Below, piece after piece: positions 52,393 to 62,073 of a DNA stretch of 64,000 bases (its first letter is position 1; every line of letters begins with the position of its first letter). A program made the translations under genes and the position numbers. Under the pieces are notes generated by a model. The model was given only the letters and a program-made list of their open reading frames with translations. It made no database searches and was not told the DNA's origin. Origin of the DNA: an uncultured Clostridia bacterium. Lineage in GTDB: Bacteria > Bacillota > Clostridia > Christensenellales > Borkfalkiaceae. The stretch lies in contig CANQWO010000004.1 of NCBI GenBank assembly GCA_947627565.1, forward strand, positions 1-64,000, given 5' to 3'.

Positions 52393-53262
52393 ATGGCGAA
52401 CGTCAAAATCGTCACCGACTCGAACAGCGGCATTACCCAAAAGGAAGCGGAGAAACTGGGAATCTCCGTCATCCCGATGCCTTTCCTGATCGACGGTGAA
52501 GAGTATTTCGAGGATATCAGCCTCACCCAATCGCAGTTTTACGAGCATCTGAAAGCGGATGCCAATGTGTCCACTTCGCAGCCCTCCGTCTCAAGCGTGA
52601 CGGAACTGTGGGAATCCCTCCTCAAGGATGGAAGCGAGATCGTGCACATCCCCATGTCGAGCGGCCTTTCCGAATCCTGCCATACGGCCGAAAATCTTTC
52701 CAAACAGTATCAGGGACGCGTGCATGTCGTCGACAACCAGCGCATCTCCATCACGCAGAAACAGAGCGTGTTCGACGCCATCACCCTCAAAAATCAGGGG
52801 AAATCGGCGGCCGAGATCAAAGAGATCCTCTTGCGGACGAAATTCGACAGCAGCATTTATATTTCTTTGGACACGCTCAAATATCTCAAAAAGGGCGGCA
52901 GACTGACGCCCGCCGCCGCGCTCGTCGGCACCCTTCTCCGCATCAAGCCCGTCCTGCAGATCCAGGGCGAAAAACTCGACGCCTTCAAGAAAGTGCATAC
53001 CTTAAAACAGGCGAAGGACGTCATGGTCGCCGCGATCAGGAGCGACCTCGAGACGCGCTTCAAGGCCTACGTCGAGGCAGGCGAAATGACGGTCGCCGTG
53101 GCGCATACGGCAAACTACGAAGAGGCCGCATTGTTCCATGAGGAACTCGCCGCCGCATTCCCGCGGTGCAAAGTGACGTTTGCAGACCCGCTGTCTCTCT
53201 CCGTCTCCTGCCACATCGGGCCCGGCGCACTCGCCGTCGCCTGTTCCAGAGAGCTCAAATAA
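52393..53262 (+). CDS. DegV-family fatty-acid-binding protein (FakB-like)
   Basis: About 289 residues from ATG 52393, with GGAGAG five bases before; ATG 52381 would overlap that site. The N-terminal KIVTDSNSGIT and ISVIPMPFLIDGEEYFE, then STSQPSVSSVTELWE, HIPMSSGLSESCHTA, LDTLKYLKKGGRLTPAAALVG and HIGPGALAVA are DegV hallmarks. DegV/FakB proteins hold a fatty acid and, with FakA kinase, present it for phosphorylation and phospholipid synthesis; FakA is not in the window. A perfect promoter and terminator make it monocistronic. Confidence 0.93.
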   Translation: MANVKIVTDSNSGITQKEAEKLGISVIPMPFLIDGEEYFEDISLTQSQFYEHLKADANVSTSQPSVSSVTELWESLLKDGSEIVHIPMSSGLSESCHTAENLSKQYQGRVHVVDNQRISITQKQSVFDAITLKNQGKSAAEIKEILLRTKFDSSIYISLDTLKYLKKGGRLTPAAALVGTLLRIKPVLQIQGEKLDAFKKVHTLKQAKDVMVAAIRSDLETRFKAYVEAGEMTVAVAHTANYEEAALFHEELAAAFPRCKVTFADPLSLSVSCHIGPGALAVACSRELK

Positions 53263-53267
53263 ACGTC

Positions 53268-53296
53268 CTCCCCGCCTTCCGAGGCGGGGAGTTTTT
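53268..53296 (+). terminator. degV terminator
   Basis: CTCCCCGCCT (53268-53277), loop TCCG, AGGCGGGGAG (53282-53291), then five T. Confidence 0.93.
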
Positions 53297-53308
53297 CTAT
53301 TGTTCTAT

Positions 53309-53992
53309 TCAAAAACCCGTCTTTTTGCGGCGGTAGAAGCCGCGTTGACGCGTTTCGACCAAATGATATTCCTGCTCCCGCTCAAAATCGTAGACGCAGG
53401 CATTTTCCGCCGACGCAAAGCGCAGTTTCCCGCCGATGTCGGCCGCCTGCGCATAGCCGTATGCGCAAATGCACATCGGCACGCCGAAGCAAAAGGCCTG
53501 CGCGCGCATGAGCGCCTGTTCGAGGCCGCCTTCGAGCTGTTCATACACGCATACGGCGAGCTCGGCCCCGCAAACCGACAGCGTCTCCGCAACGCGGGGA
53601 AAATACAGGTCTTCGGCGACGATGATCCCGAGCTTCCCGGCGCCGGTATCGAAGATCTTGACACCCGCGCCCGCACGGTATTCCCCTGCGTCGATTCGGT
53701 TGACCATATCCGAGACGCCCAAGATCTTCCCCTTCTCCGCGACGACGACGGACTTTCGGCGCATGCCGCGGGCATCGGTATAACAGCCGCAGACGACAAC
53801 GCCGCCCGTCTCCTTCGACAGGAGCGCGACATCCTCAAACAGGCTGGTCTCCCCTTTGAGTTCGCGCTCGTAGCTCACTTCTCCGAGCGCCTGAAAGGAA
53901 AATACGACGACGTCGGCCCCCTCTTCGGCAAAGTTTGCGGCATATTCCTCAAGGCCGCCGCTCGTGATAAAACAGATGCGCATACATATCAT
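53309..53992 (-). CDS. Nitrilase-fold protein lacking the catalytic triad
   Basis: About 227 residues from ATG 53992, or 224 from ATG 53983. The chain resembles carbon-nitrogen hydrolases: EGADVVVFSFQALGE, VVCGCYTDARGMRRKSVVVAEKGKILG, GKLGIIVAEDLYFPRVAETLSVCGAELAVCVYEQLEGG (in parts), MRAQAFCFGVPMCICAYGY. The position of the nucleophile Cys (usual ICYD) is VAED, i.e. Ala; the Glu of the usual PE motif and the triad Lys are not evident either. It may be a pseudoenzyme with a ligand-binding or structural role. It is convergent with degV, upstream of nothing on its strand except mscL 163 bp away behind a terminator. Confidence 0.7.
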   Translation of the reverse strand: MICMRICFITSGGLEEYAANFAEEGADVVVFSFQALGEVSYERELKGETSLFEDVALLSKETGGVVVCGCYTDARGMRRKSVVVAEKGKILGVSDMVNRIDAGEYRAGAGVKIFDTGAGKLGIIVAEDLYFPRVAETLSVCGAELAVCVYEQLEGGLEQALMRAQAFCFGVPMCICAYGYAQAADIGGKLRFASAENACVYDFEREQEYHLVETRQRGFYRRKKTGF

Positions 53993-54115
53993 TGTATCCC
54001 AAGGGCGGAATTTTTGTGACAAGAAATTGACCGAGGAAAAACGCAGGCGCGGCCAAGAGATGCGCCGTTGCCCGACAAGCAAATCTGCCCGGCTCGGAGC
54101 CGAGAAAGGCAGGAA

Positions 54116-54140
54116 AAAGCCGCCCTCTCGGGACGGCTTT
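54116..54140 (-). terminator. Terminator after mscL
   Basis: On the minus strand AAAGCCG-T-CCC, loop GAGA, GGG-CGGCTTT followed by TT: a stem with one bulge, ending the purA-to-mscL run. Confidence 0.75.
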
Positions 54141-54154
54141 CAAAGTTCTGTGCG

Positions 54155-54694
54155 TTATTCTTGCTTGTCTTTCAGAAGGTCGCGGATCTCGGCCAAAAGT
54201 TCCTCCGTCGTGGGAGCGGCGGGCACGGGCTCGGGAGCGGGCTCCGGAGCGGGAGCAGGCTCGTTTGCGGCTTCCGCGGTCGCGTCCTCTTCTTCCTTCT
54301 TCGCCTTAAGCTCTTCCGCCTTGGCACGGACCTTATTGATCGTGCGGACGATCAGGAAGAGCACGAGCGCAATGAGAATGAAATTCAAGATCGCGGTGAG
54401 GAATGCGCCCCAGTCGATATAGATGGAATTGGCGAGGTCGATCTCCGCCGTCGCGACCCCCGCTTCATTCAGCACAAACGCCTTGTGGAGATAGGTATAA
54501 ATATTCTCCAATCCTCTGCCACCCGTGATCAGGAACAGGACCGAGTTGATGACGGGCATCAGGATCTGATTGGTGAGCGCAGTGACGATCGCCGTAAACG
54601 CACCGCCGATGATGATGCCGACGGCCATATCCAGCACGTTTCCGCGCGTGATAAACGCCTTAAATTCGGCCCAAAACCCTGTCTTTTTTGCCAT
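54155..54694 (-). CDS. mscL: Large-conductance mechanosensitive channel MscL
   Basis: The 179-residue membrane protein opens under membrane tension to release solutes. N-terminal FKAFITRGNVLDMAVGIIIGGAFTAIVTAL (first helix and gate, in parts) and second helix FLTAILNFILIALVLFLIVRTINK are family-typical. The C-terminal helix is followed by a Pro/Ala/Glu-rich tail and the cytoplasmic bundle EELLAEIRDLLK. It is longer than the usual 130-150 residues through this tail. It lies four bases after malQ as the last gene of the operon. Confidence 0.95.
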   Translation of the reverse strand: MAKKTGFWAEFKAFITRGNVLDMAVGIIIGGAFTAIVTALTNQILMPVINSVLFLITGGRGLENIYTYLHKAFVLNEAGVATAEIDLANSIYIDWGAFLTAILNFILIALVLFLIVRTINKVRAKAEELKAKKEEEDATAEAANEPAPAPEPAPEPVPAAPTTEELLAEIRDLLKDKQE

Positions 54695-54698
54695 AATG

Positions 54699-56195
54699 TT
54701 ACCTCCGATAGATTTTTATCAATTTTTTCAAACGCCCCATGGCATGCGCCGAGGGCATCTTTTTCATATGGAACCGCCAATTGCCGGCGTCCGTTCCGGG
54801 CACATTCATGCGGGCCTCGTTGCCGAGGGCGAGAACGTCCTGCATGGGAACGACGGCGATCCTGGCCGCGGACGCGAACGCCAAACGGATGAAGTCCTCT
54901 GGAAGGCCCTCGCCGTGCGCGCCCAATTCGACGCGGATGCGCGCCTCTTCTAGCGCGGCCGCAACGCGGGAACGGTATAGGATAAACGTCTCCGCCGGGA
55001 GCCCGTCGAAAAATCCCTTTACCGTGTCGTTGTCATGCGTGCCCGTATAGACGACGCTGTTCTCCTGAATATTTTTGGGCAGATATTCGTTATTCTCGTT
55101 GCCGTCGAACGCAAAGAGCAGGACTTTCATGCCGGGGAAGCCCGTCTTTCGAAGCAGGTTGCGGACGCCGTCGTCGATGGTCCCGAGATCTTCGGCAATG
55201 ATGTTTTCCCTGCTGCCGATCCGCGCAAAGAGCTGTTCGCCCGGGCCCTTGACCCAAACGCCCGCGGTCGCGTCCTCGGCGTCGGCGTCGATCTCATAAT
55301 ATCTGTCGATCCCGCGGAAATGGTCGATGCGCACGACGTCGTATGTGGAGAGCGCCGTATTGAGACGGTTTGTCCACCACGCATACTGTTCGGCCGCGTG
55401 CGCGGGCCAATCGTAGACGGGATTTCCCCAAAGCTGGCCCTTTTCCGAGAAATAATCGGGCGGAACGCCCGCGACTTTCGCCGGTTTCAGCGCCTCGTCC
55501 AGTTTGAAGAGCGACGGATGCGCCCAGACGTCCGCGCTGTCGTAGGCGACATACAGCGGGATATCTCCGATGACGGAGATCCCGAGCGCGTTGCAATAGG
55601 ATTTCAGCGCTGTCCACTGCGTATGGAACATGTATTGCACAAATTGCCAAAAGAGATACTCTTCGTGAAAATCCGTGCGAAGTTTCTCCACGGCGTCTGC
55701 ATCGTGATGTTTCAACGGCTCGTCCCAATCGGAAAAAGTGCCGCCGAAGACGGTCTTGGCCGTCATGAACAGCGCATATTCTTCCGATACGCCGCTCTTG
55801 ACATAGGCGCGGAACTCCTCGTTTTCAAAGGGGAAACGGGAAAATGCGGTGCGGAGCGTCGTGAAGCGCTCGCTGTAGAGCGCGGCGTAGTCGACGCCCT
55901 CCGTCTTTTTATAGAGATTGCGGAGCTCGGCCAGCTCCTTCTTGGTGAGGAGCCCCGCTTCGCCGAGTTGATCCAGATCGATCAAATAGGGATTGCCCGA
56001 ATCGCACGAGACGGACTGGTAGGGAGAATCGCCGTAGCCGGTCTGCACAAGGGGCAAAATCTGCCAATAGCCGACGCCGCACTTCGCCAATTCTTTTGCG
56101 AAATAATAGGCTTGCTTTCCGAGCGAACCGATCCCGTAATCTCCCGGAAGAGAGGAAATATGGACCAGAACGCCTGCTTTCCGTTGGTTTTTCAT
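54699..56195 (-). CDS. malQ: 4-alpha-glucanotransferase MalQ
   Basis: The 498-residue GH77 enzyme transfers maltodextrin segments in glycogen/maltose metabolism. RKAGVLVHISSLPGDYGIGSLG and GDSPYQSVSCDSGNPYLIDL at the N-terminus; GDIPLYVAYDSADVWAHPSLF; catalytic Asp in VRIDHFRGID, acid/base Glu in IIAEDLGTI, and THDNDTVKG. Start ATG 56195 rather than TTG 56207, although the ribosome site is weak; the start lies just after the dapL stop (56200), implying coupling. Confidence 0.95.
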   Translation of the reverse strand: MKNQRKAGVLVHISSLPGDYGIGSLGKQAYYFAKELAKCGVGYWQILPLVQTGYGDSPYQSVSCDSGNPYLIDLDQLGEAGLLTKKELAELRNLYKKTEGVDYAALYSERFTTLRTAFSRFPFENEEFRAYVKSGVSEEYALFMTAKTVFGGTFSDWDEPLKHHDADAVEKLRTDFHEEYLFWQFVQYMFHTQWTALKSYCNALGISVIGDIPLYVAYDSADVWAHPSLFKLDEALKPAKVAGVPPDYFSEKGQLWGNPVYDWPAHAAEQYAWWTNRLNTALSTYDVVRIDHFRGIDRYYEIDADAEDATAGVWVKGPGEQLFARIGSRENIIAEDLGTIDDGVRNLLRKTGFPGMKVLLFAFDGNENNEYLPKNIQENSVVYTGTHDNDTVKGFFDGLPAETFILYRSRVAAALEEARIRVELGAHGEGLPEDFIRLAFASAARIAVVPMQDVLALGNEARMNVPGTDAGNWRFHMKKMPSAHAMGRLKKLIKIYRR

Positions 56196-56199
56196 GATG

Positions 56200-57390
56200 T
56201 TACCCAAGTAATTTTTTTAATCGGCGGCATGCCTCGGCCGTATTTTCAGCCGAACCGAATGCCGTAAGACGGAAGAATCCCTCGCCGTTTTTGCCGAAAC
56301 CGCTTCCCGGCGTCCCGACGACGTTCGCCTCCTCCAAAAGCCAATCGAAAAACTCCCAGCTCGTCCTGCCGCCGGGACATTTCATCCAGATGTAGGGCGA
56401 ATTTTTGCCGCCCGTATAATAGATCCCGAGCTCGTCGAGCGTGGACGCGATGCGGCGCGCATTGGAGCGGTAATACTCGAGATTTTGCCTGACCTCGCGC
56501 TCGCCGTCTTCCGTAAACACGGCCGCCGCCCCCATCTGCGTCACATACGAGACGCCGTTGAACTTCGTCGATTGCCGCCTTGCCCAGAGTTTCGCAAGCG
56601 GAACCCCTTCCCGTTCGAGCTCCGCGGGCACGATCGTATAGCCGCAGCGGACGCCCGTAAATCCCGCCGTCTTGGAATAGGAACAGAACTCGATGGCGCA
56701 CGTCTTCGCGCCTTCGATCTCATAGATGGAGCGGGGAAGCGCAGGATCGCAGATGAAATACTCATAGGCGGCGTCGTACAGAATGACGGCGCCGTGGCGA
56801 TTGGCGTAATCCACCCAAGCCTTGAGACCCACGCGGTCGTATGCGGCGCCCGTCGGGTTGTTGGGGGAACAGATGTAGATGATGTCGGCGGAGACGCCCT
56901 CGTCGGGCATGGGAAGAAATCCGTTCTCCTCCGTCGCGTCGGCATAGACGATCTTGCGCCCCGCCATGATGTTGGTATCCACATAGACGGGATAGACGGG
57001 ATCGGGCACGAGCACGACGTTCTCCGCAGAGAACAGGTCGAGAATGTTGGAGAGATCGGACTTTGCGCCGTCCGAAATGAAAATTTCCCTGTCCGTGAGC
57101 GTCACGCCCTTGCGCGCATAGCTCCCCTCGATGGACCGGATAAGCGATTCGTAGCCGTAGCAAGTCGCATCGGGACCGTAGCCCTTGAACGTCTCGGCAT
57201 GGGCGAGGTCCTCCACCGCACGGTGCATCGCCTGAATGACGCAGGGCGCGAGCGGGCGCGTGACGTCCCCGATGGAGAGCTTGATGACCTTCTTTTCGGG
57301 GTGTGCCTTCTGATAGGCTGTAAATTTGGAGCCGACCGTCGCGAAGAGGTAGGACTCCTTGAGATCGAGAAAATTACGGTTGATTTTCAT
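56200..57390 (-). CDS. dapL: LL-diaminopimelate aminotransferase DapL
   Basis: The 396-residue PLP enzyme converts tetrahydrodipicolinate directly to LL-diaminopimelate, bypassing the acylated intermediates. Motifs: [72 protein letters not shown] Lys in [17 protein letters not shown] and [15 protein letters not shown]. Product is the substrate of DapF, encoded two genes upstream. The ATG overlaps the pyrG stop by ATGA. Confidence 0.96.
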   Translation of the reverse strand: MKINRNFLDLKESYLFATVGSKFTAYQKAHPEKKVIKLSIGDVTRPLAPCVIQAMHRAVEDLAHAETFKGYGPDATCYGYESLIRSIEGSYARKGVTLTDREIFISDGAKSDLSNILDLFSAENVVLVPDPVYPVYVDTNIMAGRKIVYADATEENGFLPMPDEGVSADIIYICSPNNPTGAAYDRVGLKAWVDYANRHGAVILYDAAYEYFICDPALPRSIYEIEGAKTCAIEFCSYSKTAGFTGVRCGYTIVPAELEREGVPLAKLWARRQSTKFNGVSYVTQMGAAAVFTEDGEREVRQNLEYYRSNARRIASTLDELGIYYTGGKNSPYIWMKCPGGRTSWEFFDWLLEEANVVGTPGSGFGKNGEGFFRLTAFGSAENTAEACRRLKKLLG

Positions 57391-58991
57391 AGCTTTTTTT
57401 GATGATAGCGGACGGAAGCGGCGATAAATTCGCGGAAGAGCGGATGGGCGGCGTTGGGCCGCGACTTAAATTCCGGATGGAATTGGACCCCGATAAAGAA
57501 GTCGTGGGAATCGAGCTCCACGGCCTCGCACAGCGTGCCGTCGGGAGAGGTCCCCGCGATCGTCATGCCCGCCGCCTCGAATTGTTTGCGGTAGTCGTTG
57601 TTAAATTCGAAACGATGGCGGTGACGTTCCCGGATGAGCTCCTTGCCGTATGCCGCCTTCATTTGTCTGCCCGTCACGACGCAGGGATAGGCGCCGAGGC
57701 GCATCGTCCCCCCCATCTTCACACCGTATTGGTCGGGCATGAGGTCGATGACGGAATGTTTTCCCTCGGGGAAAAACTCCGAAGAATTGGCGTCGGAGAT
57801 CCCCAGAACGTTTCTTGCATATTCGATCACGGCCACCTGCATGCCGAGACAGATCCCAAAATACGGAATGTTGTGCTCGCGGGCATACCGGCAGGCCAAA
57901 ATTTTCCCTTCGATCCCGCGCACGCCGAAGCCGCCGGGAATGATCACGCCGTCTGCGCCGCAGAGCGCCTCCGCGATATTTTCCTTGCTGAGTTTCTCCG
58001 TGTCGACCCATTCGATCTCCACTTTGGCGCCCGTCTCATAGCCGCCGTGCGCCAGCGCCTCCGCAACGGAGAGATAGGCGTCGTGAAGCTGGACATATTT
58101 CCCGCAGAGAGCGATCTTGACCGTCTTGTTGCGCGCATGGATGCGGGCTAGCATCTCCTCCCACTCCGTGAGGTCGATGACATGCGGGTCGAGGTGAAGG
58201 ATCTTGCAGACGATGGTCGAGAGGTCGCTCTTTTCGAGCATCATGGGCGCCTCATAGAGCACGGGCACCGTGAGGTTCTCGATGCAGCACTCCGGCGCGA
58301 CGTTGCAGAACATGGCGATCTTTTCCCGTATGGACTCGGGCATCGGCTCGTCGACGCGGGCGACGATGATGTCGGGGAAGATGCCCATCCCCTGCAATTC
58401 TTTGACGGAATGCTGGGTCGGCTTGCTCTTAAATTCGCAGGAGCCGGAGATGTACGGGACGAGCGTGACATGGATGAAGCAGCAATTTTCCCTGCCCACT
58501 TCGCGGGCGACCTGACGGATGGCTTCGAGGAAGGGTTGGCTCTCGATGTCGCCCGTGGTGCCGCCGATCTCCGTGATCACGATGTCGGCGCCCGTCGTCT
58601 TGCCGACTTGGTAAATAAACGACTTGATCTCGTTGGTGATGTGCGGAATGACCTGGACGGTCTGCCCGAGGTATTCCCCCGCGCGCTCCTTGTTGAGCAC
58701 GTTCCAATAGACTTTCCCCGTCGTGAGGTTGGAGAATTTGTTGAGGTCCTCGTCGATGAAGCGCTCGTAGTGCCCGAGATCGAGGTCGGTCTCGGCGCCG
58801 TCTTCCGTGACGAAGACTTCCCCGTGCTGATACGGACTCATCGTGCCGGGGTCGATGTTGATATAGGGATCGAGCTTTTGCGAAGCGACTTTATAGCCGC
58901 GCATCTTGAGTAGACGCCCGAGAGAAGCGGCCGTGATGCCCTTCCCGAGCCCCGAAACAACGCCGCCCGTTACAAAAATATACTTCGCCAT
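57387..58991 (-). CDS. pyrG: CTP synthase PyrG
   Basis: The 534-residue enzyme makes CTP from UTP and glutamine. Synthetase domain: [40 protein letters not shown] (in parts), [12 protein letters not shown]. Glutaminase domain: [11 protein letters not shown], nucleophile Cys in [17 protein letters not shown] and [16 protein letters not shown] 58991 is in accord with the usual N-terminus. It stands between dapF and dapL, so CTP and DAP synthesis share the transcript. Confidence 0.97.
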   Translation of the reverse strand: MAKYIFVTGGVVSGLGKGITAASLGRLLKMRGYKVASQKLDPYINIDPGTMSPYQHGEVFVTEDGAETDLDLGHYERFIDEDLNKFSNLTTGKVYWNVLNKERAGEYLGQTVQVIPHITNEIKSFIYQVGKTTGADIVITEIGGTTGDIESQPFLEAIRQVAREVGRENCCFIHVTLVPYISGSCEFKSKPTQHSVKELQGMGIFPDIIVARVDEPMPESIREKIAMFCNVAPECCIENLTVPVLYEAPMMLEKSDLSTIVCKILHLDPHVIDLTEWEEMLARIHARNKTVKIALCGKYVQLHDAYLSVAEALAHGGYETGAKVEIEWVDTEKLSKENIAEALCGADGVIIPGGFGVRGIEGKILACRYAREHNIPYFGICLGMQVAVIEYARNVLGISDANSSEFFPEGKHSVIDLMPDQYGVKMGGTMRLGAYPCVVTGRQMKAAYGKELIRERHRHRFEFNNDYRKQFEAAGMTIAGTSPDGTLCEAVELDSHDFFIGVQFHPEFKSRPNAAHPLFREFIAASVRYHQKKL

Positions 58992-59011
58992 TCTTTCCTC
59001 GCTTGATTCGT

Positions 59012-59860
59012 TTACGCTTCGATTTCCACTTCGCCCTTGAATGCAAACGTTGCGGGGCCCTTCATGAGGACCGTCTCGCCGGTGTAGACGACGGTGAGAT
59101 CGCCACCCTTGAGGTGCACCGTGATCTCCGCGTCCTGTTCGGCGAGCCCGTTCAATACCGCCGCGACCGCCGCCGCGCAGGCCCCCGTGCCGCATGCCCA
59201 CGTCTCGCCGCTGCCGCGCTCGTAGACCCGCATTTTGAGCTCGTTTTTGCCGACGAGCTGAACAAATTCGGTGTTCACGCGCTGCGGAAATGCGGGATGG
59301 TTTTCAAATTGCGGACCGATTTTTTCGAGATCGAGCCCCGCGGGGTCCTCCCCGAAGACGACGCAGTGCGGATTGCCCATGGAAACGCAGGTGACGCGGT
59401 AGGTCGTATCCCCCACGATGAGCGGATGATCGACGACCGCCTCCCCTTCGAACAGGGCGGGGATCCGCGCGGGCCGCAAAACGGGCGCGCCCATATCCAC
59501 CGTGCACGCATAGGATTCGCCCGATCTGCGCTTGGTGTGGACATAGACCGACTTGATCCCCGACTTGGTCTCTATCGTGAGCGATCTCTTGCCGACGCCC
59601 CGGATATCATAGAGATATTTCGCGACGCAGCGGATCGCGTTCCCGCACATCTTTCCCTCGCTGCCGTCGGCATTGAACATGCGCATGCGCGCGTCGGCGA
59701 CTTTGCTCGGCAAAATCAGCACGATCCCGTCTCCGCCGACGGAAAAACGCCGCTCGGAGAGAATTTTTGCGAGTTTTTGCGGCGTAGGCAACCGCTCCTC
59801 GAAGCAATCGAAGTAGATATAGTCGTTTCCGATCCCCTGATATTTATAAAATGTTCTCAT
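59012..59860 (-). CDS. dapF: Diaminopimelate epimerase DapF (intact)
   Basis: The 282-residue cofactor-independent epimerase turns LL-DAP into meso-DAP for MurE. Both catalytic cysteines are present: Cys72 in KMCGNAIRC and Cys223 in [10 protein letters not shown]; also [24 protein letters not shown] and [10 protein letters not shown]. It lies between purA and pyrG, near dapL. A related but Cys-deficient DapF domain is fused to CarB at 42423-43280. Confidence 0.96.
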   Translation of the reverse strand: MRTFYKYQGIGNDYIYFDCFEERLPTPQKLAKILSERRFSVGGDGIVLILPSKVADARMRMFNADGSEGKMCGNAIRCVAKYLYDIRGVGKRSLTIETKSGIKSVYVHTKRRSGESYACTVDMGAPVLRPARIPALFEGEAVVDHPLIVGDTTYRVTCVSMGNPHCVVFGEDPAGLDLEKIGPQFENHPAFPQRVNTEFVQLVGKNELKMRVYERGSGETWACGTGACAAAVAAVLNGLAEQDAEITVHLKGGDLTVVYTGETVLMKGPATFAFKGEVEIEA

Positions 59861-59908
59861 AATTTCCTCATGGATGCGGCCGCTTTTTCAACGCACGCCG
59901 CGGCTTGG

Positions 59909-61180
59909 TTATAGGCAGATGACCGCGTCGCGCGCGGGTCCGACCGCAACATACTTGATCTTGCAATTGCACGCTTGCTCGATAAACGCAATGTAATCCA
60001 GCGCCTCCTTGGGGAGATCCGCCTTCTTTCTGCACTGCGAAATATCCGTATGCCAGCCCTTGACTTTCTCATAAACCGGCTTGCATTTCTCCAAAAGATC
60101 GGGGAATGGAAATTCCCGGATGCGCTTTCCGTCGAGCTCATAGGCCGTACAGACTTCGATCTCGTCGTAGATCGAGAGGATGTCGAGTTTGGTGAGCGCG
60201 ATCTCGTCCGCGCCCTGGCAGCGCACGCCATAGGAGGACGCGACGACGTCGAACGGCCCCACTCTCCTCGGACGGCCCGTGGCGGCGCCGTATTCCCCGC
60301 CCGCCGCGCGAAGTTTTTCGGCCTTTTCACCGAAATATTCCGAGACGAACGGCCCCTCGCCCACGCACGTCGAATAGGCCTTCATGATGCCGACGGACTT
60401 ATCCAATTTCAGATTGGGGACGCCCGCGCCGATGGGCGCATAGGCCGCGATCGTGAGAGAAGAAGAGGTGTACGGCCAGATGCCGTAGTCGATGTCGCGC
60501 AATGCGCCGAGCTGGGCCTCGAACATGATCCGCTTCCCCGCTTTGTGCGCTTCGTTGAGATAGAGCCCGGTATCGCAGATGTATTCCCTGAGCGGTTCGC
60601 CGTATTGCTTGAAATAGGCGATCATCTCATCGACCGTGACGGGCGCATGACCGTAGCCGCCCGCGATCGTGAGGTTCTTCCATTCCACGATCTCCTTGGC
60701 GCGGGCATAGAGCGCTTCCGGATGCAGCAGTTCCCCCATCCGGAAGCCCTTTTTCATGAAACGGTCGGCATAGACGGGCGCGATCCCACGGCGCGTCGAG
60801 CCGAATTTCTTCCCGGCCAAGCGGTCCTCTTCCAGACAATCCAAGAGCACATGATAGGGCATCGTGATCTCGGCGCGGTCGCTGATCTTGAGATTGGCGG
60901 GCGTGATCTTTACGCCCTTCTCCCGCAGACGCGCCATCTCTTCGCTCAAATGTTTGATGTCGACGACCATGCCCATGCCGAGCACGTTGACGATGTTTTC
61001 GCGGAGAATGCCGGAGGGCAAAAGATTGAGAATAAACTTGCCGCGCTCGTTGATGACGGTGTGGCCCGCATTGTTCCCCCCCTGATAGCGGCATACGATA
61101 TCGTAGTCCGCCGAGAGGAAATCGACCATTTTTCCCTTGCCTTCATCGCCCCAGTTAATCCCGCAAATGGAAGTAAGCAT
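59909..61180 (-). CDS. purA: Adenylosuccinate synthetase PurA
   Basis: The 423-residue GTP-dependent enzyme joins IMP and aspartate in AMP synthesis. N-terminal ICGINWGDEGKGKMVDFLS (P-loop-like), RYQGGNNAGHTV, STRRGIAPVYADR, TGRPRRVGPFDVVASSYGVRCQG (in parts), TKLDILS. It opens the operon purA-dapF-pyrG-dapL-malQ-mscL. The 5' untranslated region holds a stable hairpin. Confidence 0.96.
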   Translation of the reverse strand: MLTSICGINWGDEGKGKMVDFLSADYDIVCRYQGGNNAGHTVINERGKFILNLLPSGILRENIVNVLGMGMVVDIKHLSEEMARLREKGVKITPANLKISDRAEITMPYHVLLDCLEEDRLAGKKFGSTRRGIAPVYADRFMKKGFRMGELLHPEALYARAKEIVEWKNLTIAGGYGHAPVTVDEMIAYFKQYGEPLREYICDTGLYLNEAHKAGKRIMFEAQLGALRDIDYGIWPYTSSSLTIAAYAPIGAGVPNLKLDKSVGIMKAYSTCVGEGPFVSEYFGEKAEKLRAAGGEYGAATGRPRRVGPFDVVASSYGVRCQGADEIALTKLDILSIYDEIEVCTAYELDGKRIREFPFPDLLEKCKPVYEKVKGWHTDISQCRKKADLPKEALDYIAFIEQACNCKIKYVAVGPARDAVICL

Positions 61181-61198
61181 TGCCTTTCTCCTTATGAT

Positions 61199-61229
61199 CC
61201 GGGCGGAAAATCCGACTTTTCGCCCGAAA
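61199..61229 (-). promoter_or_regulatory. Hairpin in the purA 5' untranslated region
   Basis: On the minus strand CGGGCGAAAA pairs with TTTTCCGCCCG (one bulged C) around GTCGGA, ending about ten bases before the ribosome site AAGGAG. No T run follows, so it is a regulatory or stabilising stem rather than a terminator. It is too small to be a purine riboswitch. Confidence 0.5.
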
Positions 61230-61243
61230 CAAAATTACATATT

Positions 61244-61272
61244 ATTATAGAATATTTTCTCGCGTTTGTCAA
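61244..61272 (-). promoter_or_regulatory. purA operon promoter
   Basis: On the minus strand TTGACA (61267-61272), 17 bp, TATAAT (61244-61249). Confidence 0.9.
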
Positions 61273-61416
61273 GGATACGCGCCCCCCTTTCGGCATTTTT
61301 CGGGCCGAATCGGAACAAAATAGACATTGCCCGCAAAAAGCCGCGTTGAAACCGGCAATCGGCATGCGCTATATTACAATTAATAACATTTTTTGCATTT
61401 TATTCACAAAAATAAG

Positions 61417-61445
61417 TTGACAAACAGGGTCAATTGCTGTATAAT
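61417..61445 (+). promoter_or_regulatory. Promoter of the NUDIX gene
   Basis: TTGACA (61417-61422), 17 bp, TATAAT (61440-61445), 28 bp before the start codon. Confidence 0.9.
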
Positions 61446-61472
61446 AGGAGAAATCTTTACGAGGAGGGAATT

Positions 61473-61964
61473 ATGTTTTGCAGGGATTGCGGTGAAAAAC
61501 TCACGCTCCGCGTCTTGGAAAACGAGGGGCTTGTCCCCTACTGCCCCAAGTGCGGAAAATTCAAATTCCCTTTCTTCCCCGTAGCGGTTTCCATGGTCGT
61601 TGTACGTCGTTCGGATAATCAGATTCTGCTCGCCAAACATGTCGGAGACAACGACTATAAGCTGATTGCGGGCTATATCAAGAAAGGGGAAAATGCGGAA
61701 AAGACCATCCCGCGCGAACTGAAGGAGGAAACTGCGCTCAATGCCGTAAAATGGAAGTATCTCTGCTCGCGGTATCACGCAGCCAAGGATATCCTCATGC
61801 TCGGCTTTTTGGTCACATGCGACGACGGCGAGATCGTCTTGAACGAGGAGATCTCCGAAACGCGTTGGTGCACGCCGGAAGGCGCGAAAGAGATCATCCG
61901 CAAAAGTTCGACGGCCGAATATTTTCTCAATGTCGCCATTGCCGAACTCGGAAGAAAAAAGTAA
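61473..61964 (+). CDS. NUDIX hydrolase with N-terminal zinc ribbon
   Basis: The 163-residue protein starts at ATG 61473 after GAGGAGGG. Four cysteines in FCRDCGEKL and PYCPKCGKF form a zinc ribbon like that of NudC. The NUDIX box is GYIKKGENAEKTIPREL-KEETAL, with the usual Gly near the end replaced by Ala. It would hydrolyse a nucleoside diphosphate linked to another moiety, possibly NADH or NAD-capped RNA, but the NudC SQPWPFPxS motif is missing, so substrate is open. Own promoter and strong terminator: monocistronic. Confidence 0.88.
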   Translation: MFCRDCGEKLTLRVLENEGLVPYCPKCGKFKFPFFPVAVSMVVVRRSDNQILLAKHVGDNDYKLIAGYIKKGENAEKTIPRELKEETALNAVKWKYLCSRYHAAKDILMLGFLVTCDDGEIVLNEEISETRWCTPEGAKEIIRKSSTAEYFLNVAIAELGRKK

Positions 61965-61993
61965 AAAATCGAAGCCGATACGTTTCTCAAAAA

Positions 61994-62027
61994 ATATCCC
62001 ACGCAAAAACAGCGTGGGATATTTTTT
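61994..62027 (+). terminator. Terminator of the NUDIX gene
   Basis: ATATCCCACGC (61994-62004), loop AAAAACA, GCGTGGGATAT (62012-62022), then five T. A-rich sequence before it lets it also work for the opposite strand. Confidence 0.93.
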
Positions 62028-62073
62028 GATGTATAAAGGGAGCAACAAATCTCCTTCCCTTTCAAAATGCTGC

